Of a DNA stretch of 64,000 nt, positions 23,096 to 34,661 are shown one piece after another. This stretch comes from Whalleya microplaca (Eukaryota > Ascomycota > Sordariomycetes > Xylariales > Xylariaceae), in the NCBI GenBank assembly GCA_022497155.1, contig MU385752.1, forward strand, positions 124,001 to 188,000, written 5' to 3'. The translations under genes were made by a program, and so were the position numbers. The number at the start of each line of letters is the position of its first letter. The stretch's first letter is position 1. The notes below the pieces were generated by a model. It searched no databases. It was not told the origin of the DNA and saw only the letters and a list, made by a program, of their open reading frames with translations.

Positions 23096-26000
23096 ATGGA
23101 TTTGATCACCCGAGAATCGGCTTTTGGCGACTGGCTGGCCCGGAAGCAGTCACAGACTCGTCTACATGTCGGAGTCTCTTTCCGTAATTTACATGTTTAT
23201 GGCTTCACTTCGTCAATCCGACTTCAACCTACCGTGATCTCCTACGCCCTAGCAGTGCCGCGATACGTAGCGAGTCTGCTTTCTCGGGGTGTAGACAGGA
23301 GGGTACATATTCTCCAGGATTTCCATGGCTTGGTCCGCAGCGGAGAGATGCTACTTGTACTCGGACGGCCTGTCAGTGGATGTACTACCTTTCTGAAGGC
23401 TCTGGCCGGTGATACTCATGGAATCTTCATTGGCGAAGAGAGCAGGGTCAACTACGAGGGTAATACTACTCAAGCTTCCAATCTTTGCCATTATGTTACT
23501 GGCGTCCGTCATAGGAATCCCTTATATCCGGATGCATCACGACTTTAAAGGCGAGAGTATCTATCTTGCTGAGCTCGATGTTCATTTTCCCGAACTTACA
23601 CTAGGTCAAACCCTTAGCTTTGCTGCATCCACACGCGACAGCGAGCGGGCGCGGGGGCCAGCCTCGCGCAAGCTAGGGCGTGATATGGCTGTCTTATTCG
23701 GTCTCGAAGGTGCCTTCGATACATGGATGGGGAATAGCATGATCCGGGGTGTTAGTGGGGGTGAGAAGAGACGAACCAGTATTGCGGAAGCACTTGCTGG
23801 TGGCGCACAGCTGCAATGCTGGGATAACAGTACTCGCGGCTTAGATAGCTCGACAGCCCTGAGGTTCATCGAAGTCCTTAGGGATTCCACGAACGAGTTG
23901 CACACCACCGTCGCTATGAGCGTATATCAAGCATCTGAAGCTATGTATGAGGTGAGAAACCTATTGTGGTCGTCAAATGCAGTGGATTTTGACTCGAACT
24001 TTTCATTTAGAAATTCGACACTGTAACGGTTTTATATGAAGGCCGTCAGATATATTTCGGGCCGAGTCGCTCAGCGGCTCAGTACTTCTACAATATGGGC
24101 TTCGCGAGACCCGCTCGTGCAACGACGCCGGATTTTCTAACGTCATTGACTAATCCTGCCGAGCGGGTTGTTCGTGATGGATATGAAAACCGGGTGCCTC
24201 GCTCTCCGGACGAGTTTGCTAACGCCTGGAAACAAAGCATCCAGGCTGGTCAGCTCGTGTCTCATATCGAAGAGATTAACGCGAAACATTCCGATCTTAG
24301 CGACTCGAAAGGAACGCCGGCATGGAAGGATAAGCTCAGGTAAGTCAGGTCTTTGTGTCGTCAAGTTTGAAAGCTAATAGCATGATAACTGTAGCCTCCG
24401 GACCTCGACATATTGTATCTCAATATCCTCCCAGATCATCAGCTGTCTCCAAAGAGGTTTTCAACGATTGCGCAACCAGCCTGCTTCGGTCATTGGCGCT
24501 GTGTTTGCCAATTCAATACTTGCTCTTGTGGTTGGGAGCGTATATTATGATCTTCCCAATACATCGGATAGCATGGATCGTCGAGCAGTTCTTATTTTCT
24601 TCTCCCTCTTGGTCACTGCCTTTTCCCCAGCCTTTGAGGTATTACGTCTCTCCCTTTGATTGTCAGCTTGTGCGTTCGAACTGATGATCGATAGGTGCTT
24701 ACGATTTGGGCTCAACGGCCCATAGTAGAGAAACATGATCGATATGCTTTCTATCACCCATTTACTGACGCTGCCGCATCCATTATATGCGACTTGCCCA
24801 ACAAGTTTGCGACAGCCCTACTATACCAGATCACACTCTATTTTATGACTCATCTCAGGCGATCAGCTGCCGCTTTTTTTACGTGGTTTCTTTTTAACTT
24901 CGTACTTGTACTCAACATGTCGATGTGGTTTCGTTTTGTGGGCTCAATATCCCGGACTATGGAGCAGTCTACTGCTCCCACTTGTATTATGGTCTTGCTT
25001 TCATGTATTTATGCCGGATTTGTTGTCCCAGTCCCATATATGGTCGGCTGGCTGAAGTGGTTTCGCTTCGTGAACCCCATTGCGTACACCTATGAGAGCT
25101 TAATGATCAACGAGGTTAGTAAACCAATCAAACCAAGCTGTTATTTGTCTAACACAATATTTAGTTTCAAAATCGCGAATTTCCCTGTCCTAACCTCATT
25201 CCAGAGGGACCCACGTATACCCAAATAGGGCGTGATCACAAGATCTGTGCGGTTGTTGGAGCTGTGACTGGGCAGACATACGTGCAGGGAACTACGTACA
25301 TCGCCGATAAATATACCTACGAACCTAGTCACTTGTGGCGGTATGTAACGGTCCCTTGACAAAGTCTGACACGTGTCATTAGTAGAACGGTTGTTAACAA
25401 TCTATTCTAGTAATCTCGTCATCATCATTGCCATGACAATCATTGTCTGCGCTTTGCATTTGCTCGCTGCAGAGTACATACCTGCCGAGCGTTCTAAGGG
25501 CGACATACTACGGTTTAGGCGGGCCAACCGTGAACTGAGGAGGTCCGGTGGCTCGCAAGCACATAGTCCCGTCGGGTTTGCACAGGATATCAATAAACAG
25601 GACGACTTTACTCCTGAAGAGAAAACGGGATCGCAGTCTCCTGTTTATGATATCGTCAAGCAGTCGTCTGTGTTTCACTGGAGAGATATAAGTTACGACA
25701 TCAAAGCAGGAGCTGGCGGGACAAGGAGAATTCTAGATGGTATAGATGGATGGGTGGAATCCGGAACGCTTACTGCGCTCATGGTGAGTAGTTCACAAGA
25801 ATCATGAATGCTGTTGGCTGATCAGACGACAGGGCGTGACTGGTGCCGGAAAAACAACTCTTCTTGATGTTCTAGCTAACAGAGCAAGTTTCGGAACTAT
25901 GAGCGGCGAGATCTGCATCGACGGGAAATTAAGAGATGCAAGCTTCCAGCGGAGGATGGGATACTTGCTATGGCTAATTCGCGCTTTACTTCGGCAGTCA

Positions 26001-27880
26001 AACGCGCCTGCCAAAGAGCGGCTCGATTATGTTGACAATGTCATTCAGATCCTTGACATGGGTTCGTATGCTGATGCTATCGTGGGCATACCCGGCGATG
26101 GTGCGTTACTCCTATGCAACTGCATGCTTCTACTATAAGGCTGATGAGATCATGCAGGCCTTAACATTGAGCAAAGAAAACGGCTAACAATTGGCGTGGA
26201 GCTGGTTGCCAAGCCAGAGCTGTTGTTGTTCCTTGGTAGGTCGCACGCAGCCTTACGATTTCGTACAGCGTCATCAGATTGGCTTACTTTTTGAAATAGA
26301 TGAACCTACGTCCGGGCTAGACAGCCAGACGGCTTGGTCAATATGCACGCTCCTTCGGAAACTTGCAGACAATGGACAAGCTATTCTATGTACCATCCAC
26401 CAGCCATCTTCGCAGCTTTTGGGCATGTTCGATCGCTTGCTACTTCTAAACAACCAGGGACAATGTATTTATTTTGGAGATATTGGTCCCGATGCTTCAA
26501 CATTAATTTCATACTTCGAAGAAAATGGCGCCGAAAAATGTAATCCCCATACTAATCCTGCCGAATGGATGCTCAATGTTTCAAACATGAAGGTAAAAGA
26601 CGCCGTGGACACTACGCCTAGTGACTATTGGGCCGATAAATGGTCCACCTGTCAGCCAAAGGAACAAGTTCTTCGTCATCTAACCGAACTCAAGATGCTT
26701 CCCCAATCGGCGCAGCCCGAAGCATATCAAGGTGAATACGCCGCATCTTGGTTGGAGCAGATGTCAGTAGTATCAAAGCGGATTTTCCAAGAATACTGGA
26801 GGAGCCCAACGTACTTGTACTCAAAACTAGCTCTCTGCGCAGGCGTGGTAAGTTTTGGGCTTATGGCCGCCCCTGAAAACTACCGATCACAAGCTTACAC
26901 GTCCCGATAGGCTATTTTCAACGGTCGTTCGTTCCAGAATACCCAGCTCGATGCGCAGGGTCTGCAGAATCTCATATTCTCCATATTCTTGCATAGTCAA
27001 ATGTTCGGGACGGTGGACCAGCAGGTCATTCCACATCTGATGGACGGTCGGGCCCTTTTCGAAGCTCGCGAGAGCCGGTCCAAGTCCTATTCGTGGACTG
27101 TCTTTCTGGCTTCTAACATCCTAGTAGAATTCGTGTGGCAGACCATAGCCTCAGTCCTTGTCTTTGTAGCTTGGTACTACCCAACAGGGCTTTGGCGGAA
27201 CGGCGATGCCTCTTTCAGCACTGCCGATCGCGGCGCGCTTTCGTTCATCGTCATATGGCTATACTGTCTTTGGATCAGCACCTTTTCACAGGCGGTCGCG
27301 GCTGGTATCGAAAATGCCGAGAGCGCCGTGCAGCTGGCAACACTGATGTTCTGGTTTTCGCTGGTATTTTGCGGGTGAGGACTTCCTCTCTTCCTTATGC
27401 TTGACTCTACGATGCCCCCCAAGAGCTATTATGATGGAAACCCGGGTACTGACAAAGGATAGTGTGATGGTTTCGCCCAATGACCTACCGGGCTTCCGGA
27501 AGTTTGTCTGGCGTGCCTCGCCACTTACGTATATGGTCGATGGTCTTGCGGTTGCTGGGCTAGCCCATGCTGAAATTACCTGCTCTCCTGTGCAGCTCTT
27601 AGTTGTTGATCCGCCTGATGCAACAACCTGTGGGGATTATTTTACACAGTATAAACAACAAGCCGGTGGCACCATCCTGAATCCAGATGCGTATTCCAGT
27701 TGTCAGTATTGTGCGATTTCGAACGCGGACTCATTTTTATATAGTAGCATGAAGGCCATATTGGGGAGTCCATGGAATAATGCGGGTTATCTTGCTGTAT
27801 TTATCGGGTTTAATGTATTGGCAACCTTTGCTTGTTATTGGATAGCAAGGGTTCCGCGGAAAAAGAGCGTAGTTTATTAA
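23096..27880 (+). CDS. PDR-type (ABCG) ABC transporter with altered ATP sites, N-terminally short
   Basis: Twelve exons fit one frame: 23096-23459, 23515-23951, 24011-24339, 24395-24638, 24695-25114, 25165-25340, 25411-25783, 25833-26100, 26158-26235, 26300-26847, 26911-27374 and 27463-27880, giving 1372 residues in the order NBD1-TMD1-NBD2-TMD2. Such plasma-membrane pumps export drugs, toxins or metabolites using ATP. NBD1 keeps the signature VSGGEKRR, but its Walker A reads GRPVSGCTT, with Val93 where the family has Gly. NBD2 keeps Walker [25 protein letters not shown] and [13 protein letters not shown], but lacks about 14 residues covering the Q-loop ([13 protein letters not shown] instead of GYVQQQ...SALLRQ). 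The usual ~100-residue N-terminal extension is missing, unless an unseen upstream exon ends at the AG before 23090. All splice sites are intact, so it may be expressed with reduced or no ATPase activity. Confidence 0.85.
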
Positions 27881-29188
27881 GAATAGTTTATTCACTAATT
27901 GTATACTAGCTATTAACCCAGTGAAAATAGACATTTCGTCCTGGAGTCAATGAGGGTAGGTATCGACTTGCTGATTTCCGATAGTATATCGTCTAAACTA
28001 AGCTTGACTCCAAGGTTTCGCTTTTGGCGGTCATAGATTCAGGGGCTATTTGCAGGCTGTTCCTGTCTGTCCACATCCCAGGATGAGGAGCTTCATAAGG
28101 ACACTGTTTGCGTACATCGTCCTCGGTCGATGTCCTTATCGCTAGTAAAAAGGTCTATAGTAGGCATTGGGGTATATCTGGAAGCGTATGGCATTCTACT
28201 CAGAGTCTTCTTGGATTTCTCCCTTTTATTATGGTGTATTTGAAATTTTCTCTGTAGAGATGGAAGTCATGCCACGGTAGTGGTAATCGTCAGTTTCCCC
28301 TTCCTTGACGGATTACAGGGATATGTGGCTGATAATCTAGGTGGCTGGGACGCCCTACAAGCTGTGGCTGTATATATAGGAGGCTCTGCCTCCTCTGACT
28401 CTAGTGATGATACTTCTCTAATAATAACTACTATACTACTCATAACCTGCGTCTATTTCATCATTTCTCGTATAGAGTTTGGGTAAATAGCGTATCCGAG
28501 CGCTTAGCATTCGGAAGAGATCTTCTCGCCTATCCTGGTAAGTTAACTTAGACAGTTGTAGCAATGAATTAACTAGTTGGGATCACGGCAATACTCAAAT
28601 GACAACTACACACACAATAACTGTGATACGAGGTTCAAGGCTATCAACGATATAACATCAGCAATTGTTTCGTTAAGACAAATAATAGGTAAGAATAGCG
28701 TCCGGTATATTCATATTTAGTAGTATAGCAGTACAAGCGGGATCGACTAACTATATGCGGTACTTGGAAACAAGGTCTTCTTCTATACATATCAGTGAAC
28801 CCTTTACCGTCCTTTACTTTCCCCTTTTGCCTATAGGTCGCGGGATCTACCATGTGGCTTATGTTTAAATCCGAACAAAGTGGTGTCACTAACCCAGAAT
28901 CTCTTGTTGGAAAACACTACGACGACCAGACTGTTTTCGTCTCTCTAGCTTCGGGATTAAGCTCAAACTTGAAACCTGGTGTGACGGCTCAAGGAAGAAG
29001 GAGGCGCATATTGAGTAACAGTTGTGTATTACTGTAAAATAACAAGCTGAGGAGTAAAAGGTCAGGTAACAGCTCTGAGCTGAGAAAACCTCCTTAACTT
29101 CTTATATAATCCTGTGACTAAACAGGTCACTCATGAGGGGCTAGGGTGTGCCATAGGGAGCTGCAGGGAGCTCTAGGGCACACCCCGG
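27881..29188. other. Intergenic with a partial copy of Clr5-gene sequence
   Basis: No supported gene. About 27936-28007 is a diverged copy of part of the neighbouring Clr5-domain gene (see separate repeat). A short open frame with a hydrophobic segment near 28280-28486 has no ATG start and no recognisable domain. The remainder shows nothing I can support. Confidence 0.55.
27936..28007 (-). repeat. Diverged duplicate of a Clr5-gene segment
   Basis: About 70 bp beginning cgtcctggagt and ending actaagctt match about 29588-29657 inside the Clr5-domain gene at roughly 85 percent identity, same orientation. Most differences are transitions (for example CTGATTTCC here against CCGACCTCC there). It looks like a fragment left by a partial duplication about 1.6 kb away. 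Confidence 0.7.
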
Positions 29189-30086
29189 TTAATTATATCC
29201 TCGACGAGAAGTCGACCTAAATATATTTTCCAAGTTCAATGTGGGGAGGGATGTAACCTTCTCTGAAGATGAAATCGAAGGACTCTGTAGTACGACGACA
29301 TTCTGCACTGGTGAATGATGGCTCAAAGGAGCTGGAGTTGTGCTGTATTGCACTGACTCATTCCACCACTGGTTGCTAGACATAGGAGTCTGAGCCGGGC
29401 TTACTGATGGATTCTTTGGAACATGAGAGAGACTTTGAGAAGCTGCTAGAGTTGGCGTAGGGGTTATGGCTTGGGGTGTCAACGGTGCAGGGGAGAAGCC
29501 GACCCTAGGCGTAAAGCATTCAAGACTTCCAGGAGTACCTGATATGAACGTAGGTGTCAATGACAGAAGCTTGTGAACATAAAGTAACGTCCTGGAGTTG
29601 ATGAGAGTAGGTCTCGACTTACCGACCTCCGATAGTGTATCGTCTAGACTAAGCTTACCCTTTTTTATGTTACGCTTTTCCCACCTCGTAACATTATCCA
29701 TGTTCACATCCTCGCCACGAAGTTTGAACTGAGTTGCCTTTGAGTGCTGTCCAGTCTCTCTCTTGCGCTTCTTTTTGACCATGGCCAGATATTCCTGAGG
29801 CCTAATGTACTTCTTGTCAAGGCCCCACGCTGTCAGTTTGATTTTGTACTGCTTCTCACTATATATCACTGTGAGTGTCTCCGTACAGTAATGAGAGTTG
29901 CGACAAATTATCTTACGTTGCCTTGAACCGATGGACTTCTTCCATCTCACGCATGACAACCTTCAATTCCATCGTCTTGTAGAGCTCCGAGATTATTTCT
30001 CGCCATTCTTCCCAATCCTCTGCATGTTTGGGACGGAAGAAAGAAGTGTCAGGATGAGCAACAGTAGTTTGGATTATATTATCCAT
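29189..30086 (-). CDS. Clr5-domain protein
   Basis: Two exons (30086-29917 and 29858-29189) with a 58 bp intron encode 279 residues. Choosing the acceptor at the ATATAG just after the first CAG keeps the frame and gives FKATEKQYKIKLTAWGLDK. The N-terminal ~75 residues match the fungal Clr5 domain: W-E-E-W-R-E-I-I...LY, then LKVVMREMEEVHRFKATE, then K.YK.KL..WGL.K. Clr5 domains occur at the N-terminus of many uncharacterised ascomycete proteins; the name comes from a fission yeast silencing-related gene. A basic KKKRKRE patch follows (about residues 87-93), which may be a nuclear localisation signal. The rest is Ser, Thr and Pro rich and probably disordered. It is shorter than many family members, with no ankyrin or TPR repeats. 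The copy at 27.9 kb duplicates part of its middle. Confidence 0.75.
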
Positions 30087-31225
30087 ACTGATCGCATTTG
30101 GATCCAGACCTTGATACGAGATTGCTTCAGAGTATACAGGACTTGCAGATTGGAGAATCGGAACCTTGAGATAAGGGGAATGGATGACGGGAAAGCTCGA
30201 GTTGGTGATTCAATTTTCTTTAATGCGCATTCACTGCCTCGGAGGCTGAGACAGGGAATACTCGGAGCTGGCAAACCTAATGAGGATTTGACAAATGAGA
30301 TGTCAGAACACAAGGTCTTTGCATGAAGGTGGGCTGGTGGGGTGGGGAGGGAGAGAGGCCGAATTTTTTCATGCTGTTGCACATGTTCCATACCGATGTG
30401 GCGTTTGCCAACACCATCGCTCTTCACTTCCTCGCCAATGAACAACATCTTCCGCCGGCTGACAAGGGGAATATAATATCCTATGGTTCAGTCCCCACCC
30501 AAGAGTACGACACCTAGGCGTAGAATTCACAAGAGCCCTGCAGTTCATTGCGTAGTTGCCCAGCCTGTCATCTCTGCCAGCCAAATTAGGCCATGTGCTG
30601 CAAAGGCTTTCACATAGCCTCTACATATCGTTACTGAGATGCTCAGGGGGCCGAAGATGGCATTCGGTACTATGACCCGGAAATTGAGAAGCTACTACAC
30701 TACTTTGGCGATAAACGATTGTATGTAATTACTTTAAGCTTTACACATGGTGTATCGCAGCCCTTGTTACATATGGTCCCTACAGGTACCGTGGAGTCGT
30801 ATGGTTATGTTGAAGTCAATTGTACTAGTTGAGCTTCCATCTGTGTGATGTTACCTTGTAACTTGAAGCAGATGCTTTACAACAGGCCTTTACTGAACAG
30901 GAAGAGGCTCACGAGGCAGACAGCATGAATATTTTGCACACGGCCCCTACAGGTAAACAGGAGGCTCGTGGTCAAAATGAAGTTGACACAAGGGCCACGC
31001 AGATTGTCATGGATAAGGCGACAACACGAATATAAATAAGTATAAAGCAATACCTCCATCAAGACCATGAATTGGAGCAGACAGCACAAGCATCTTCTAA
31101 TTCCCTCCTTGTCTCTTATACAAGCACTCGAGCTTGAGTCTTCAGACTGTCATACCGCTTCCCTCAGATCCTCGGAGCATCTCCTAGTCTCATTATAACG
31201 CCCTACACACTGTCATCCAGACACC
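30087..31225. other. Intergenic; possible decayed coding fragment at 30870-31035
   Basis: I find no intact gene. A plus-strand stretch from about 30870 to 31035 is open and protein-like (acidic and Gln-rich, ending in KATTRI then a stop), but it has no start or recognisable domain. Upstream of the next gene, 31100-31225 is pyrimidine-rich, as in fungal promoters and leaders. Confidence 0.4.
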
Positions 31226-31531
31226 ATGAGTGACAAAGGCAATAAGCACGAAATTGATCGTCAAGTGGTGCGTCCCCTATGCATCAGCTTAACCACCACT
31301 CTCCCTCTTCTAAATTCCATAGCTGCTAACCCCCTTCCCTCCTAGGACGAAACTTCTAAGGACGAAACTTCTGACCATCCATCGATGACTATCAGCGATG
31401 ACTCGTCTAAGAAGAACAACGACACATCTGATACCATCAAGACCTCTGAGGCAATGAAACGATGGGAGGAGCAAGACTCCAAGGATGATCCGTGGAGCTC
31501 ATACAGCACCACTCGTTACGAGAACACTTAA
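31226..31531 (+). CDS. Small hydrophilic hypothetical protein
   Basis: Exon 1 (31226-31267) and exon 2 (31346-31531) joined across a 78 bp intron (GTGCGT...CCTAG) encode 75 residues. The protein is rich in Ser, Asp, Lys and Thr, has no signal peptide or membrane segment, and contains a short direct repeat (DETSKDETS) encoded by a 15 bp near-tandem repeat at the start of exon 2. The C-terminus is EAMKRWEEQDSKDDPWSSYS then TTRYENT. A CT-rich leader and ACACCATGA start context support the start codon. I do not recognise the family. It could also be a fragment of a larger lost gene. Confidence 0.4.
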
Positions 31532-32383
31532 GGGTGACTTCGATATCTCTCGGTCCACGACAAGGCTGGCCAGGTTGGTGGTGAGAATACAATTCAACGA
31601 TGTGCATTTATACTCATTTGATCGGGGGTTCAACTTGTTCGGGAAAGTTTTCATCATGGAAGGCGTGGGAAAGGAGGCTCAGCGGATATGTTATCCAAGT
31701 ATTACCTAACAGACCTAGCCCAGCGCGTACACTCGTTTAAACTCTCTTACCAATTGACTTTCATTATGCCATACACTCGTACTAGCTAGCCTTGGTGCAG
31801 CTGGACAGTCATGCTCTCGTGAAGTGCAATGAACTTATATGCTCGTAGATGCTTGCCTCGCTGGAGTCAGCTATCAGGATAAACCCTGCTGGGTGTAAGT
31901 GTGTCTTGGCAAAGAATTCCATTCTCTACGTTTATGCAGATAGCCAGCCGATGTTCGAGCATGCCATAGGTTATGGTTCTGTCTAGGTCCGATTACCGAA
32001 TCAGAATGATACCTAAAGCAGCAGTTACCCTAACTCTGAGCTATGCATCAGAGAATCTCTAACATTGACTTTCAAAGTGTCCTTCGTCTTCCCACGTGCA
32101 GCCTTGATACCCGACACCGATGGAGGGGTACTAGTGAGGTTGCTGGACGCGGCTCGGCCGTACTTCCTCGTCTCGAGAAGCTCCTTGAAATCTCGAGCAC
32201 CTGCAAGCTACTTCGTAGCAAAATTGATCATCGAAGCAGCAGCACTCCTCTCCCAAGGCGGCATAAAAAGCAGAGCACTAACGTCAGATGATGTGGATGG
32301 CGACAGGGGCAAGGCAGTCTTTTATGTCTTCATCCGTGTTGCCAGAACCATCTGCACCCATTAAAAATGCGGAATTGGAATCA
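31532..32383. other. Intergenic
   Basis: Overlapping short ORFs on the plus strand (about 32043-32364) have no domain, homology or splice structure that I can support. Nothing else is evident. Confidence 0.4.
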
Positions 32384-33701
32384 TTATCGGATTCGACCCC
32401 CAACAGCAGATACTATCGGAGGTTCAGGTTCAAATGCGACTGTGACACTAGGTAAGGCTGGATCCAGCTGGTAACCAGAATGCCCGGTGGCAACGGTATC
32501 GCTGTCGCTGTCAATGGAATGATCGCTCGGGCATTTCGCTAGGTTGCAATTGACTGGGGACCGAGGCTTTCTTTGTATCTGCTGACCTAGTCGGATTGAT
32601 TCATTCAATCCTTCATCTGAACTCTCACTAGAGTCCTTGTCATCTAGGTTCGACCCGTCCGCAAGGTTAGGTACATCTCCTACCATTCGCTGTCGTGTCT
32701 GTGAAACCCTTAGAGACCTTCGCGGCCCATCTCTTTTTTGCGGGGCACAGTCGCCCATAAGTTGCAGAGAATAGTCTTTCTTGTCTCAGTCCCGGCTCGT
32801 GCATCTTCTGTTTGACCCATCCTGCTATGTTGTCAACACCCAATTCTCTTGCATGATTCTCTAGCTCCTGTGCCTATTGCCTCCTCGCTTTCTCCATGCC
32901 TTGGTATGGGTATTCGCGACTGGACGCTCGGCATCAACGGTCACGAACGATCTGGTTTGTAAGCGACGAATGGTGGTAGCGCCTTTCTTCAGATTGATAC
33001 CTCGAGATGTTATTATGCACGCGATAGCTTCCGCTCTGCTGCGTCCTGCGGGCGATGTCTGACTTGTGTTGCGTCTGACGAACCATTTTTGGATTCGGTT
33101 TTCGATTTACCGGATGGAGGGCTGGGAGTCTTTTGGCCGAAGGCTGGCTGGCATTAGGTTTCCGATGTGTCTGCATAGGAACATGGATATGTCAGCGACT
33201 CAAGGGAAGTCTAGGACAGGATTACTTCGCCATACCCTCTTCTTAGATCCCCATACTATTCTCTGGCGACTGATGGCTCTAGAACTAGTTTGGACTCCTT
33301 TCGCGATCAGAGGATTAGCGATCTAGTCGCAGTTTTCGTTGTTCCTCGCCCTCTCCTCAATTTTCTCTCTGAACTTGACAATGTTGGAGCCTGCTCTCCC
33401 TCTTTTATGCAGTCATTCCTTGCGCCTCCGCTATCCTCTCCAGGCGCGCTAAGCTGCTCAGAAGTGGTATTAAGCTGATCCTGGTCATCGTTGCGGTTCA
33501 ATCTAGCCGGACTAGTCAACTGGGGATTGACGGCTTGCTGCACCTGATCTTGAAGTTGATTTTAGAACTGGGCTCTGGCAATGTTATTGTTGTAAATATT
33601 TACATTCGACAATTGGGAATGCGTCGGCGTATGATTGTAGCTACCAACAAGTCCTAGGGGAGGGACGTGATTTGTCGATCGGGGAAACTTGGCGGGCATT
33701 G
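32384..33701 (-). pseudogene. Decayed low-complexity ORF, family unknown
   Basis: From an ATG at 33701 the minus strand reads MPAKFPRSTNHVPPLGLVGS and continues to ARAQF, where one TAA (probably a former CAA Gln codon) interrupts it. It resumes through NQLQDQVQQAVNPQ to 33307. Further protein-like blocks follow in other frames: KRLPALHPVNRKPNPKMVRQ (about 33.1 kb), QELENHARELGVDNIAGWVK (about 32.85 kb) and a Ser/Asp-rich tail ending at 32384. The blocks are separated by stops and frame changes without convincing introns. It looks like a gene of about 400 residues, polar and Gln-rich, that has decayed. I cannot name it. Confidence 0.4.
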
Positions 33702-34661
33702 TGCACTATCGTACTACAGATATATCCGCAGCAGCTCTTATCTCGCCATCCCCAGACTGCTAAGGCAGATTGGATGGTTAGCATGAGGAGAAATTACCCG
33801 TTCATCGTTCGGAGCGTTCCTTAAGTAGAGTCTCCGATTCCCCCACCCCCTAAATAGAGCCAGCTGACAGCCAGCTGCTTCTTGCGCATCTACTTCACGT
33901 CCCCTAATCTGAGTCTACCTGTCTTGCTCACTGACAAACCAAGCTGCATAAGTGAAAGTCAACATTTATCATGTAGCCCAAAATTATCTTGCTGTTTTGG
34001 TTTGGTCATGGAAATGATTAGTATTACAGATACGACCCCTTATCTTAGCAATCTCACACACATTACCTCCTCCAACGATCGATATACCATTGACTATTGT
34101 GACATGATGAGCATAATGGCGTCTTCATTAGATGATGAGAAATATTTATCCTTGGTTCGAAACAATATGTTTTACTTATTACATAACCTCTGGTAAGTTT
34201 GACCTGCATTTTATTTACATATCTTCGACATCAAGGTTCAGTAACTAGCCAGCTCTCTGCCTCCCAATGTAAAATCCTCGCCACGTTTCTTCATCCTCTC
34301 AGCTCTTATCAATAAGCCCCATGCTCTTTTCAAGTTCACTGGGATGAACGACATTTCTCTCTACTTACATGAGTCATCCTATCTCAACACACCGGTCACT
34401 CTTGCCCCGAGGTCTTCTCTAATCCCAATTCTCTACCACGCATCTTCCTCAAGCGTTTTAAGAATGTGTTGTGGGGCATGGAAATAGGAGCGGGATGGTC
34501 ACCGTGAATATCCTCGGTCAAATATCTGACACAGGGGATGGATAAGCTCCAGCACTGCGTACATGTAGGCGACGATTTAGAATATTGTCCATCTGAAACA
34601 ATCATTTGCGACACTTTTGCAGATCTTGACAGCCACAGTCGCGTTACACATATCCGGACCC
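33702..34661. other. Intergenic, downstream of the minus-strand ABC transporter
   Basis: No supported gene. Short ORFs at 33882-34196 (+) and 34396-34614 (-) show no recognisable domain. The stretch holds the 3' flank of the transporter that ends at 34662. Confidence 0.4.

Noticed and set aside
28280..28486. 68-codon ORF with a hydrophobic segment
   Set aside because: Starts with GTG rather than ATG, has no splice partners or recognisable domain; probably chance.
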